A stretch of 64,000 nt of DNA, taken from Lepidodermella squamata. Taxonomy: Eukaryota; Gastrotricha. A program made the position numbers and the translations under genes. Location of the stretch: contig JBLDXI010000002.1 of NCBI GenBank assembly GCA_047495785.1, positions 744,001 through 808,000 of the forward strand, read 5' to 3'. Numbering within the stretch: position 1 is the first letter of the stretch; each line of letters opens with the position of its first letter. The notes below the pieces were generated by a model. That model did not search any database. It saw nothing but the letters and a program-made list of their open reading frames with translations, and had not been told where the DNA came from. This document shows, piece after piece, positions 10,779-21,000 of the stretch.

Positions 10779-11426
10779 ATGATTGAACCCGCTGTAGCGT
10801 CTCAGCTTGAAGTCGCTCCACAGTGGGTTTTCCCACAATTTGAAGAAACCTACCTTCCCCTCGAGCACTATTTACCCCCGAAGCTGTTCAAGTTCTTCGA
10901 CCCCTACGACATCGCGGTAGGGATGAAAGGGACAGTTTTCGAACCAGTTCCTTTCCCAAAACCACCAAAACTTCCGCCGACTCGGTTTCGGCAGAAGGTA
11001 TACAAGTGGCTGAAAATAGGCGGGGCTATTTTCGCAGGATTAGTAGTTTTGGGTCTGTCAATCGGTCTACCGATATATTTCGCAAGCCGAAGCTCTGAAC
11101 CCGATAAAAACGAGCCGAAACCAGCAAAATCTTGGAGTGAATACGATCGGAAGTCTAGGTTGGAAACCCTAAGAGACGCAGAGTCAATTGGAAGAAACGC
11201 TATGCCTGGGTCGGAATATTCCATCATCGCAGACATTTTCGAAACGAGCTATCGCGATTTGGATTTCGTTAACATAACAGCTCGGCTCGTAGCTCCTCAT
11301 ATTGCTTTCACTGCGATAGAAACGCTTCCAAATGTTAACAACGAAGCGGCTAACCTCGATGAATTTGCCATTTTCAGCCATAGAATCTTTGAAAACTATA
11401 AATCTTACGAAAATCTCAGAAAATAA
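10779..11426 (+). CDS. Single-pass membrane protein of unknown function
   Basis: Single exon, 215 aa. I start at the ATG 13 bp after a TTTCAG acceptor (ends 10766), which could be a trans-splice or 5' UTR splice site; the in-frame extension upstream has no ATG-supported context. The Pro-rich N-terminal 75 residues precede one strong transmembrane helix (about 80-102) flanked by basic residues. A polar C-terminal region of about 110 residues follows with one NITAR glycosylation site. It lies 176 bp after the protease stop, with the protease AATAAA only 85 bp before the acceptor, so the two may form an operon. Its own AATAAA is near 11437. I do not recognise the family. Confidence 0.7.
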   Translation: MIEPAVASQLEVAPQWVFPQFEETYLPLEHYLPPKLFKFFDPYDIAVGMKGTVFEPVPFPKPPKLPPTRFRQKVYKWLKIGGAIFAGLVVLGLSIGLPIYFASRSSEPDKNEPKPAKSWSEYDRKSRLETLRDAESIGRNAMPGSEYSIIADIFETSYRDLDFVNITARLVAPHIAFTAIETLPNVNNEAANLDEFAIFSHRIFENYKSYENLRK

Positions 11427-11586
11427 CCGAATGGCCAATAAAAATCATGAATGAGTCTCGAGCGTAATCTCAATTTAAAAACCAAACCGTACACAATTCA
11501 ATGGCGAGAGAAGCAGTATTTCTGCGATTTTAAAAGATCGAAAATCGATTACCGAGTGACAATGGCGGGGGTCATGTCGTTGACGA

Positions 11587-11695
11587 CATTCTACTTCGGT
11601 TTTGCAGGATCGGAGCGCACGTGCCCACATAACATGCAAAAAATGGCTAGCTTTTAGGATCGCGCGCTCCGATCCTGCTAAACCGAAGTAGAATG
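11587..11695. repeat. Near-perfect hairpin with 32-bp arms
   Basis: Bases 11587-11618 and 11664-11695 are inverted copies of a segment reading CATTCTACTTCGG...GGAGCGC, with about one or two differences, around a 45-bp loop. It may be a small MITE or a transcribed hairpin downstream of the membrane-protein gene. Confidence 0.75.
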
Positions 11696-12142
11696 GATGA
11701 TCTCTGAAATTTCCAAGCTTCTTCAACGTAAAAGTACTTCAAACCCTGGGCTTGTTCAAAATTAGTTTGAAGTTATGATTCATCTTACTTTTATTTTTCA
11801 TATTTCATCTCAAATATTGCAAAATTGTTCGCTAGAATATTCTCGCCGCAAGTGTAGTCATTTTATATTTATTCACCGCACTGATATAAATAATATTTGA
11901 ATTGCGTTTTGCGTTTTGATAACGGAAGATATAAATAGGGGGTGCTTGTGGATAACATTGTACCACCTATCAAATGAAATTAGGCTCTTGAATTCGTCAA
12001 GGACTTTCGAGGAAGCTTTCTTCATAGGTCTAAGCAACAAGTAACAATATATTCTTGCTTATGAGTCGTTGATAACGCAATTTCTATAATTTTTGAATTT
12101 TTCAAGCCATTGGATTTCCTTAGGTGAAATTTTGTATCAGCG
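11696..12142. promoter_or_regulatory. Promoter region of the 12.1-kb small gene
   Basis: AT-rich. GATATAAATAGGGGG near 11928 is a good TATA-like element about 200 bp before the start codon. A TTTCCTTAG acceptor-like site near 12124 suggests a 5' UTR intron or trans-splice site. Confidence 0.4.
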
Positions 12143-12454
12143 ATGTCCGGTAATATACGCGATGTTAAACACGTCAGCCAGGCTACTTTATACCGTAAAG
12201 TAGCACATAATAATGGAGTAATCAGGGTTGGTTCTACTGGTGATCCAAATCAACGCAAATACGGATATCAAAACGAAGGCTACTCGGGCGTCATGTATGC
12301 TGCGAAAACAACGAACATGATGTCAGCAGAAGATAGGCTGTTACAACATGCCAAAGCCCACAACGCTGCACGGCATAACGTTCATGGAAGCAGTAATGCT
12401 CAGCAAACTTCAGGGTATGTGTACGGCATCGATGGCAAGAAATACAAAAAATAG
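12143..12454 (+). CDS. Small basic protein, faintly GIY-YIG-like
   Basis: Single exon, 103 aa, opening MSGNIRDVKH after a TATA-like promoter. The central part reads GVIRVGSTGDPNQRKYGY followed by an AEDRLLQH helix. The G-x-x-x-VGST-(x)n-R spacing recalls the GIY-YIG nuclease core, in which a beta-hairpin precedes an Arg-bearing helix, but the first tyrosine of the motif is absent or replaced. No signal peptide or membrane segment is visible. It is rich in His, Asn and Gln. I do not assign a function; the fold suggestion is a weak inference. Confidence 0.55.
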   Translation: MSGNIRDVKHVSQATLYRKVAHNNGVIRVGSTGDPNQRKYGYQNEGYSGVMYAAKTTNMMSAEDRLLQHAKAHNAARHNVHGSSNAQQTSGYVYGIDGKKYKK

Positions 12455-13918
12455 CAGCCATGTAACATATCAATCAGGTGCATATTTTTCTTTGTGAATT
12501 GTTTCCTTAATTCATATAATGTGCTCGCGGTGAGACTCCGTGCAGATGACAGATGACAGAGAACTGTCGGCACTCGATAATAGTTTCTGCTCTTAATGCA
12601 TTCCTATTGAATAGCCCGAATGATTCAAATGCTAATTAATGGTTAAAAAAATCAGATTGAATAATGCCAATAAAAAGGATTTATCAACTATACTTGAATT
12701 GCGATTGATAAAGCATCTCTTCGGGTATAGTGAACCAATTTCGCTCTTTTTTTAAGCCGCTATTGTAAAAGACCTTTGTGTATTATCTCTCTAGTTTACA
12801 ATTCCATTGAACTTCTTTAAAATTGCCGGATCCAATACGTTCGGAGAGACATGACTGCTAGATATGGCTTAGATTACAAATTAGTTGTGCTTCCACATAG
12901 ACAGATCACATCTGTTCGGATTCCGATGAATGTCATCGCGAGAAATCCCTCCCGTGCCATGTGAATTCCCTAGCCTTGAATAATATGTAAGCTGCAAGCG
13001 CGCCTAGTGCGCAAATGTAAGAAAAAACCGCTGCTCGCATAATTGAGGCAATCAACAAGAAAAGCAATAAAATGGTTTTACGGTTTGTCTTAAGAGGTCA
13101 CCATACAATGGTTATTTGATTGGTAATCACGCGCTGATCCATTGTTCGAGGTTTTCTTGCTTTTCTTTCGCACCGTCTTAATTGAGGCAATTGTCTTTTT
13201 TTGCCCTCGATTGCGGTGGCGCAATTGCCGTTGCATCGCAACAATGGCGCGCTTATTGAACGTTTTTCCTCTAGCGGCTGTCCGGTATTATTAGGGACGG
13301 CCTTCTGCAAACCTCGATCTTCGATTATCGATATTCTCAAAATTTAATAAGCTAGGTATCTGTTGAACTAAGTGGTCTTTGTCGCATTTTATTTCGAGAA
13401 AGTCTGAGTTTGAATGTTTTCGACGTGATCAACAGTTCCATCGATTTTATTCTTTTATCATGTTGTTTTGCGGCATTTATCACACTTTTGGGTGTTAGTA
13501 TAAACTCTTTTGCGATATTCATCGATACTTTCCCTGCTAACATACCCTAGATGCCATAACAAATGAGAATTAGGATTTGTTGTTGCAACCGGCAATTCGC
13601 AATCTGCGTCCTGGAGATTATTATTTTACACCGGGGCTATGGGAAATAGGACAACAAGTTCCGAACTGCCTTGCAAGAACCTAGTGCGATATCTACAAGA
13701 CTTCCGAAGTTTCTTTAGGACGAAAAATTGTTTATTTATTCTGGTGATTCTCGTCCTTTCCCGAGTATCTTATGTTCAGCTCTTAGAATTTAGAATTACA
13801 CGAAAAACCTAGAGTGATCCTTCTCCAAATTTAGTGCAACATCTAAAATGCCGTTTTTTTCAGGAATTTTTAGTCGTTGCGCAAATTTTCAGCGAAGCGG
13901 AACTCGTATGAATGAGCA
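12455..13918. other. Intergenic DNA, no gene recognised
   Basis: About 1.4 kb. Short ORFs at 13098-13543 on the minus strand lack splice support or recognisable composition. TTTTTTCAG near 13862 and TTTTCAG near 13891 are acceptor-like sites just before the hydroxylase start, which may mark a leader intron or a trans-splice site. Confidence 0.4.
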
Positions 13919-15082
13919 ATGAGGCCGTTACTTTTATCGGCATGGATTTCGATTGCTTCAACGTCAGATATCCTCAAGATACACTACGATTCTCTCGAAA
14001 AACATCTCACCGAACAAAACTACCAAAAACTCTACGACGAATCTCGAATCACATGGGACATCTTTAACAAAACAACGGGCCCTTACTCAATCCTAGAAGT
14101 TCAAATCATTGACTACCTGCAATTCAGCGCCTTCCACCTGGAACGATTCAGAGAAGCTAGAGATTTATGCGAATGTGCGGTCAACAAATCGCTGCACTTT
14201 GGCGCTCGCGTCAAATTTTACGAGGAACTGCTTTTCTATCAATACTTGAAAAATGAGAACATGACTGACTTCACTGCAAAGGAGAAACTTGAATTTGCGA
14301 AAAAATTAGCGACAACGCGAAGATTCGACTCATGCAATGAAGAGCGAGCCTTAAATCCCAAACTATTCTGCAGATACGACAACCGAAATCTGCACCCTTT
14401 GTTGATTTTATCGCCTATTAAGGAGGAATATTTACATTTCGACCCGATTGTCGTTCTGTTTCACGATATGATTTCTAAGTCCCAATTATTGAGCCTAATT
14501 TCTTCAGCAAGCAATTCTATGGTCGATTCTTTGGTTGACAATGCCGCTGGAGGGGTTCAGCGATTTGACATTCGAAGGTCGAAATCTGCAATATTGGAAT
14601 CAGCACTTTTCCCGAAGCTCAACCTCGATCTTAAGTCTAAGTCGATTACAGCTTACGTTGGGCTTAAAATCGATGGCGAAGGTGCCGAGAGGTATCAAGT
14701 CGCTAACTACGATATTGGCGGCAATTATGCACCACATCACGATTACCTGTACCCGAACGAAACCGGCAGTCGAGGAGATCGAATCGCGACTCTATTGATT
14801 TATCTGAATGACGTTGAAAGCGGGGGTGGAACCGTGTTTACCCACCTTAAATTTCGCGTTTTGCCCAATCCTGGCGCGGCGTTGTTTTGGTACAATTACC
14901 AGAAGAATGAAACCCCTGATCGGATGTCGTACCATGGTGGGTGTCCGGTGCTGAATGGTGAGAAATGGGTGTCGAATAAGTGGTTCAGGCTTCGTGGGCA
15001 ATTCTTACATAGGCCTTGCGGCTTGGACAAGTCCGAGCAATTTACGCCTGAAGATTTTGTTCTGCCCGAGTGGCTTCGGTGA
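13919..15082 (+). CDS. Prolyl 4-hydroxylase alpha-subunit-like dioxygenase
   Basis: Single exon, 387 aa, with a short N-terminal signal-like segment. The C-terminal half is a 2-oxoglutarate/Fe(II) dioxygenase domain. The first Fe ligands are in PHHDYLYPN (H-x-D), followed by RIATLLIYLNDVESGGGTVF, and the distal His and 2-OG-binding Lys lie in HGGCPVLNGEKWVSNKW. The N-terminal half (EKHLTEQNYQKLYDES..) resembles the helical peptide-substrate region but is short: animal alpha subunits are about 530 aa. Family role: hydroxylation of proline in collagen in the ER. Two short upstream ATGs (about 13907 and 13911) precede the start in other frames. AAATAAAAG near 15182 is the likely poly(A) signal. 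Confidence 0.9.
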   Translation: MRPLLLSAWISIASTSDILKIHYDSLEKHLTEQNYQKLYDESRITWDIFNKTTGPYSILEVQIIDYLQFSAFHLERFREARDLCECAVNKSLHFGARVKFYEELLFYQYLKNENMTDFTAKEKLEFAKKLATTRRFDSCNEERALNPKLFCRYDNRNLHPLLILSPIKEEYLHFDPIVVLFHDMISKSQLLSLISSASNSMVDSLVDNAAGGVQRFDIRRSKSAILESALFPKLNLDLKSKSITAYVGLKIDGEGAERYQVANYDIGGNYAPHHDYLYPNETGSRGDRIATLLIYLNDVESGGGTVFTHLKFRVLPNPGAALFWYNYQKNETPDRMSYHGGCPVLNGEKWVSNKWFRLRGQFLHRPCGLDKSEQFTPEDFVLPEWLR

Positions 15083-15475
15083 TATTTAGAGATTATTTAC
15101 TGCGATATTTTTCAGCTATCAGCTTTCATGGAACTGTTAAAATGAGAGATCGTAAAGAAATTTCCTGTAATTTGAATGCTAAAATAAAAGTGTTGGCATC
15201 GCGTTTGCGTAACTTTGATTTTTGAACAAAAGTGTTTGCGGCAGAATCAGAATTTTTATGACACACTATCATGATCAAATTCAATCAACGGCGGAAATAT
15301 CGGTGCTAAATGAAAAAAAGTTATTAATTTTTCTAGAAATTACGAGAAATTAATGGAGATAATATTATTATTATTATTTACCTATTTTAATTTTTTTTGT
15401 CTGCATTCATTGAAAAATTATGTAGTTCAACCTCATAATCTACATATTAAAGCATTAACGTGACAACAATAAGCA
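15083..15475. other. Intergenic DNA after the hydroxylase gene
   Basis: Contains the probable 3' UTR and poly(A) signal of the hydroxylase (about 15182), then AT-rich DNA with a short ATT run near 15365. No further gene is seen. Confidence 0.4.
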
Positions 15476-15752
15476 CGCGAAAAAGTAGGCCATGACGCAA
15501 ACCAACGGCCTAATTATTTAACAAAGAGAAAAAAATACTATCATTAGTTCAGTCGTGCTCATCTTACGCGAAGAATATAGGCACGGTGATCATAAACAAG
15601 TTATATCTTTTCGAATTCCTCAAGATACGTGTCGACTTATTTGACGTAGGATGATTTTTTTATTGATCCGCCGTACTATATAATGATGACAGGCTGATCA
15701 GGCCCCAGAAACAATATTACAACTCTCTTCATAATTTAAATTTGGCAACAAT
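15476..15752 (+). promoter_or_regulatory. Conserved promoter of CTLD gene 1
   Basis: Three blocks match the promoter of CTLD gene 2. They are CGAAAAAGTAGGCCATG with a TAGGCC/GGCCTA dyad (15486-15512), ACGTGTCGACTTA (15627-15639), and GGCTGATCAGGCCCCAGAAA (15692-15711). TATATAA lies at 15677-15683, about 70 bp before the start codon. Confidence 0.6.
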
Positions 15753-17155
15753 ATGAAGTTGGCAAGCTTTGTTGTTGGACTGGCGTGTTTAGTCGTCGAT
15801 ATTCAAGGCGACACTGCAATAGCCAGTAAGACCTGTCCGCTTCCAACCTACGACGTCGGTGATTCAGCCGCGTTTTGGACGAGGAACCAAACAAGCCAGG
15901 CTAAGGTGGATGCAGGCTCACTCTTCGTCAGGGGATCTCGAGCCTTCCTCGTCTGTCCGACCGGCAAATTACCATCAAATATCGACGGCGCCATCGTTTG
16001 CTCCGGAGATAAAACGGTAGCCTGGCAGCCTGCTTCCGTCAAATGCTTATCAACCTGTGCTGTGCCCAAACCAGCCGATTATAACGTATCTGATAACGCT
16101 TCGTTCTGGCGGTCGACGTTGAAGGGAGAACGCTTGTCGGCTGGCGCTTTAATTCCGCTCAATTTCCAAATGACGCTTCAATGTAGCGGCCCGCGTAAGC
16201 CAACCCCATCTGCTGCAGTGACGTGCCAAGCTGATGGCTCATGGAAACCAACTGGAATCATCTGCCAAGCACCTGTAGTTGCAGTGACGGACAAAACTCA
16301 AGCCGACCAAATAGGTAATTTAATATTCAACTCCTTCAAGTATTCAAAATTAAATGGAGGAATCTTGAATCTCTTTAGCCTGCTCAAATCCCTATTTTCT
16401 GTTATATATCGTTGATCATCTCTATTTCCCACCAGTTAACGCACTAGACAAAGCAGCGGCCAATGGTGGCCGTTGTGGAGTGCCTCGTCTGAACTGCGTT
16501 CGCAAGCTCCGTTACAACACCACAGCCAAATACTACACATTTGACTGCGCAGGCGAGTGTACGCTTCAGGGCAACAACACGATAACGCATGACGACGAAA
16601 CAGGAGAGTGGACACCTAATGGCTTCTGCAACCGCACTTTTGTTCCTTGCAATGTCGGCTGGGCTGATCGGTTTTTCAAGATTAAGGGCGCAATGCTTTG
16701 GGAAGATGCTCATCAGAATTGCAGCGATGATGCGGCTAAACGGAATAAGAAGGCTCGTCTGGCTGTTATAAGTAATACAGACCAGCAAAAGTACATAACA
16801 GCAAACCTTGTTTGTGAGTGCTACCTAGCCCCTAAAGGCCAAGTTTTTAACCTCATATCTTTCATTTTAAGCTGACGCAACAGATGCTACCGAATGTACG
16901 GGTTATTGGATTGGAGCCAAAGTGACTGACGCTGTTAATGGAACTGGGACCATTGTACGTTGGGGCACTGATGGTAGCAAGCTTTCCCTTGCCAATTGGG
17001 CCGATAAGCAACCTGACCGAGTTGGATGCACGAAGCCAACAGACACTGGCGCCGATTTATCTACTTGCGTTCGCGTTGGCAAAACGGGTCTTTGGAGTGA
17101 TGTCTACTGCGCTACCGACAAGGTCGAGGGCGCAATCTGCGAATACGTGTGTTGA
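15753..17155 (+). CDS. Secreted CCP-like plus C-type lectin protein (CTLD gene 1)
   Basis: Exons 15753-16314, 16436-16813 and 16872-17155 total 1224 nt, 407 aa. The signal peptide MKLASFVVGLACLVVDIQG precedes Cys-paired modules of CCP/sushi style, each ending in a W-x-P..C pattern (VAWQPASVKC, GSWKPTGIIC, GEWTPNGFC). The C-terminal C-type lectin domain begins at RFFKIKGAMLWEDAHQNC and is split by an intron after NLV. The sugar-site motif is KQPD (galactose-type QPD in family terms) and the WND-like site is WSD before VYC. It ends VEGAICEYVC. AATAAA is near 17251. The sibling at 30.2 kb has the same exon plan plus an inserted Thr-rich linker. Probable role: glycan recognition outside the cell, such as innate defence or mucus. 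Confidence 0.85.
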
Positions 17156-17335
17156 AGATTCGGATTTCCACACCCGGTTCGCCATTAACAAGCAAAAATC
17201 AGTTATTTTAAGGATAACATTCAATCTGCTTGAACTATTTTTCGAACTAAATAAATAAATTTTACTTTTCGATACGCTACGACGGAATTGCGGCGATTTC
17301 CTCTTTTTCAGGACATTTTGACGGCGAGCGATAGT

Positions 17336-17644
17336 GTCAAAGGGCTACTTTCTAATAGCCTTGCGGTTTTTATACCAAAATAAACTTCAGACAATCCTCT
17401 ATCGATTGATTATAGGGTATAGGGGTGTGGCGCGAAGGAATTGTTGGAGAAAAAGTGTAATTACATCCAAGTTTTGAGTCGGTTATGTTTGCGTGAACTT
17501 CCCACGCACTCATAATGAAGTGTGCGCGTAAACTTTTTCCCATTGACCTTTTCATTTGAGAAGCCTATATCCAATCGATAGAGAATTTCCTGAACTATGG
17601 GCAGGCATAAAAACCGCCAGATTATTCGAAAGTAGCCCTTTGAC
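17336..17644. mobile_element. MITE with about 38-bp inverted termini
   Basis: The ends read GTCAAAGGGCTACTTTC... and ...GAAAGTAGCCCTTTGAC, each continuing into a GCGGTTTTTAT-like segment and then an ATCGATAGAG-like core, so the whole 309 bp folds on itself. It has no ORF of its own. A related one-ended copy lies at 38337-38460 in an ankyrin-gene intron. Confidence 0.7.
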
Positions 17645-18035
17645 GTCACCCCACGCCGTCCGATTGGCACTTGTGGATATAAGAGTGCCTGCAAATTGAA
17701 GAAAAACCGTATACCGCATTACAAATTGTTTATTCAAATTCAAGCATAAAATTAAAAAACAATAAATATATCGTTTTGGCACGTTAGTCAGTAAATTATT
17801 CGGAAAAATATCAAGTTAAAATGGAATGGTTACATCAGAGTACATCAGAGAAATATTTGCATTAAAATTACTAGTGGGAAAAATGGAATTAATTATCACA
17901 AAAGCATGACTTCGGCTACACGCAGTTTTAAACTCAAACCGGGAAAAATAATCAGAGAAAATTATTACAGCAAAAAGTATTTTTTTCGTAAAATTGGAAT
18001 GTGATACAATAAATTTGCTATAATATCACGTTTTT
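17645..18035. other. Intergenic DNA, likely 3' flank of the death-domain gene
   Basis: AT-rich DNA with no supported gene. A TTTATT near 17728 would act as a minus-strand AATAAA for the death-domain gene, about 300 bp past its stop. Confidence 0.35.
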
Positions 18036-21000
18036 TCATAACGAAATCTGCGAAACAGTTTCGCCGAGATCTGACGAAGGCGATGATGGCCTGTCAGGCG
18101 GTTCTTCCTGATTCAGCGCATTTTCAATGTTATTCTTACTCGACTTCACCAGAGACGCTTTATTCTTGACCACAAACGTCCGGCTATCCTCCGTCGCCAT
18201 GATCGGCGCCAGTTTCGATAGATACGGATTATTCGCCGACGATTGGCTGATAACTTTCGGCCCATTCTCGACCCCGATCAGTTTCGGCGGCGTGTTAACT
18301 CGATATTCAACCGGGCCGGGTGGTAGATAGGTCGTTACATATTGCGCTGATGGTTGGGGTAGCACTGGTTCCGACATTGGAACCGGCTCCAGGATTTGAT
18401 TCAACTTCGCATCAGCGACTAATTTTTTAGCATGGCAGGTTCCTGAGACAATATGCCGGCCAGCTGTTTGTAGGCTCGAAGGTTGGGGCAGGGTCGATTT
18501 GAAGCCTTTCGGGTTTTCATCTTCCTGGTTTTTCCCATTCGCGTCCTTTCGGTATTCCGCGATACAGGCTGGGGTGATTTCGACATTTTGTGATGAATGG
18601 TCTTGAACCATGTCGGCGAGGTCGAGTCGGCCTAAATCTGTTAGAGCTTCGATTAGTTGGCTCACTTGGTCTTTATCTCGTGAGGTTCGGCGTTTCCATA
18701 GCAGCAGGATTCGATAGGTAACTTCGATAAGGGACAGGCCTTCGGATAACGCGTCGAATCCTATTCCGGTTATCATTGAATCGGGTAGGCCGAGGTTCAG
18801 GGCTAGCACTAGGCCGTCGCGGAGCTCACTAGCCAGACAATGCAGAGACCGGCCAGATAAAGCTCGAGGCTCTTTGGCTGAAAAAATCGGAAAATTAGAA
18901 AATTCCCAGCTAATTCGAGAGCAATTTATAGTTTAGTGGTAAAATTTCGTATTAAAGACCAAGAAAGCTAAATGTGAACTAAAGTTTCATTGATGGAATC
19001 AATGTTAAATAGCTTCAACATTTTTCTAAATTTTAAATATTCCTAACACAAAGGGAACCTGAACCTTTGCCAAAGGTTCGATAGGTTCGAAAAGGAATTT
19101 GAGATTTATGTTTTCTGAGTTACAAATTTCCTATTTGCTATGTTTGACAAAGGTAAAGTTGTAAAATTTGAATTTACTGTAGTCATTTCGTCGGCGATGA
19201 TCCGGAAGTTGAGCTGTTAACCGCATGAAAGCTGCCGAGATCGGCTTCGGACCAGCAGGAGTCGCAGCTGGTGCCAATTTTTCCTTCTTTGCAGAATAAG
19301 GAACATCCGTGTATGGATTCTGGAAATAAGCAAATATAAGTCTCATTCAAACGATCATCATTTGAATTTTCAAAATATTTTCAAAATTAAACAAAATTCT
19401 AAAAAAAACGAAGGAAAATGAGGATCTTATTCCGAAATTTTAGATTTTTTTCTATAATTATTCAACATTTACAATATTATTCTTAGTTTACTTACATTAG
19501 CCAAGAATTTGTCCAGCGGATCCATCTCTTTCGGGGGTGGCGGGGGTGGAGCAACTACCTGCGGCGGGTGTATAATGTCGTACCACTCCTTGACCTGATC
19601 CCGGGTGATATCAACCGCAAATGATGCCAGTTCTCGATATTCGCAGCTTTCATCATTCGAAACCAGGCCAGCCTTCATGACACCGTAGACATTACGCACG
19701 TTGTCCGAAATTAGGTCAGGTTCGATGCGAAACTCAACGTCGTGGTCGTCGAGGAACGGGTGCGTTTGAACCATGATGTCCGGTTTTTTGCCGTTATCGG
19801 CCCACCGAATCTCGCCTTCGATTGTTAGCCGGATGAACTGGCCAACGGTGATTGAGAGCGGGTTTGAGGCTAGGGTAGACGAGGCAGCGTCCAGGTCGTA
19901 TTTTGTCGACTTTTTCGCCAGTGGCAGGCGACTACGACCGCCGGGTAGGATAACCTTGTTAGAAGACGATTCCATCTCGTCAGGATCCTAAATCAGCAAA
20001 AAATGCAGGAATTTGAGAAAAAGAATGAATTCAATAATACAAAAAACAATCAGACAATCTAAATCTCAATAACAACGAAAATTGCATGCTATAAAAACTG
20101 TGCGAAACCAAAAATAACCCACATTTCGAGGCGTTTCTACCGTCTGCGAAGCCGAATCAAAATGTAAAATGAGAAAAATGAAGCTAATAATGCGAAATTA
20201 CTAGTATAATTAATATCTCCAGAGCTAAAATGCATCAAGGCTGCCTTGGAAAAATTATTGGACAAAAATTTGCCGGTGAAAACCCGGATAACCCCGATGG
20301 TAACTGGTTTGGTAATTTTCGGTATTTTGCCCGGTTGGACCGAATTTCTCCGGATTTTTCAATACAATTATTTGTTGACCTACTTTATGTATTACTATTC
20401 TTATTATAATTATTAATATTCTCATAATAATAGTTATAGTAATTAAGTGGGTCAACTAATAATTGTATTAAAAAAATCCGGAGAAATTCGGGATAAATAC
20501 CGATTTTGACCAAACAAGTTACCATCGGGGTCATCCGGGTTTTCACCGGCAAACTTATGCCGATTTCTCAAGGATTTCTCATGGCAATTGAATGTTTGGA
20601 AGATTTTTTTATTACTCATAGGACACCCTTACCCGTATCATTTGAGGGTTCCTAAGATTTCCAAAATTCAGGGTTACAGAACTGAATTTTTCAGTTTCAG
20701 AGCTGTACCCCAACCTACAGAGCGGATATTGATTTCAACTATCGATTTTTTAAGTAAATGATTTTTCGATAATATCAGCACACATACCTATGAGTCTATG
20801 GTCAATCGGCGACAGATTCCAAAATTTGTAAAAAATTTCGAAAGGGTATCTCTGGAACCTCAATTTTAGGGCGCTATATAGTTCCATTTTAAACTTTATC
20901 TCAGATTAATTTCCATCTGAAATAAAAAATTCCATTTTTGAAATACAAAATTTTTTGAACTTTATTTTTCAGCTGAAATGCATTCCGTGAGATTTTTCCG

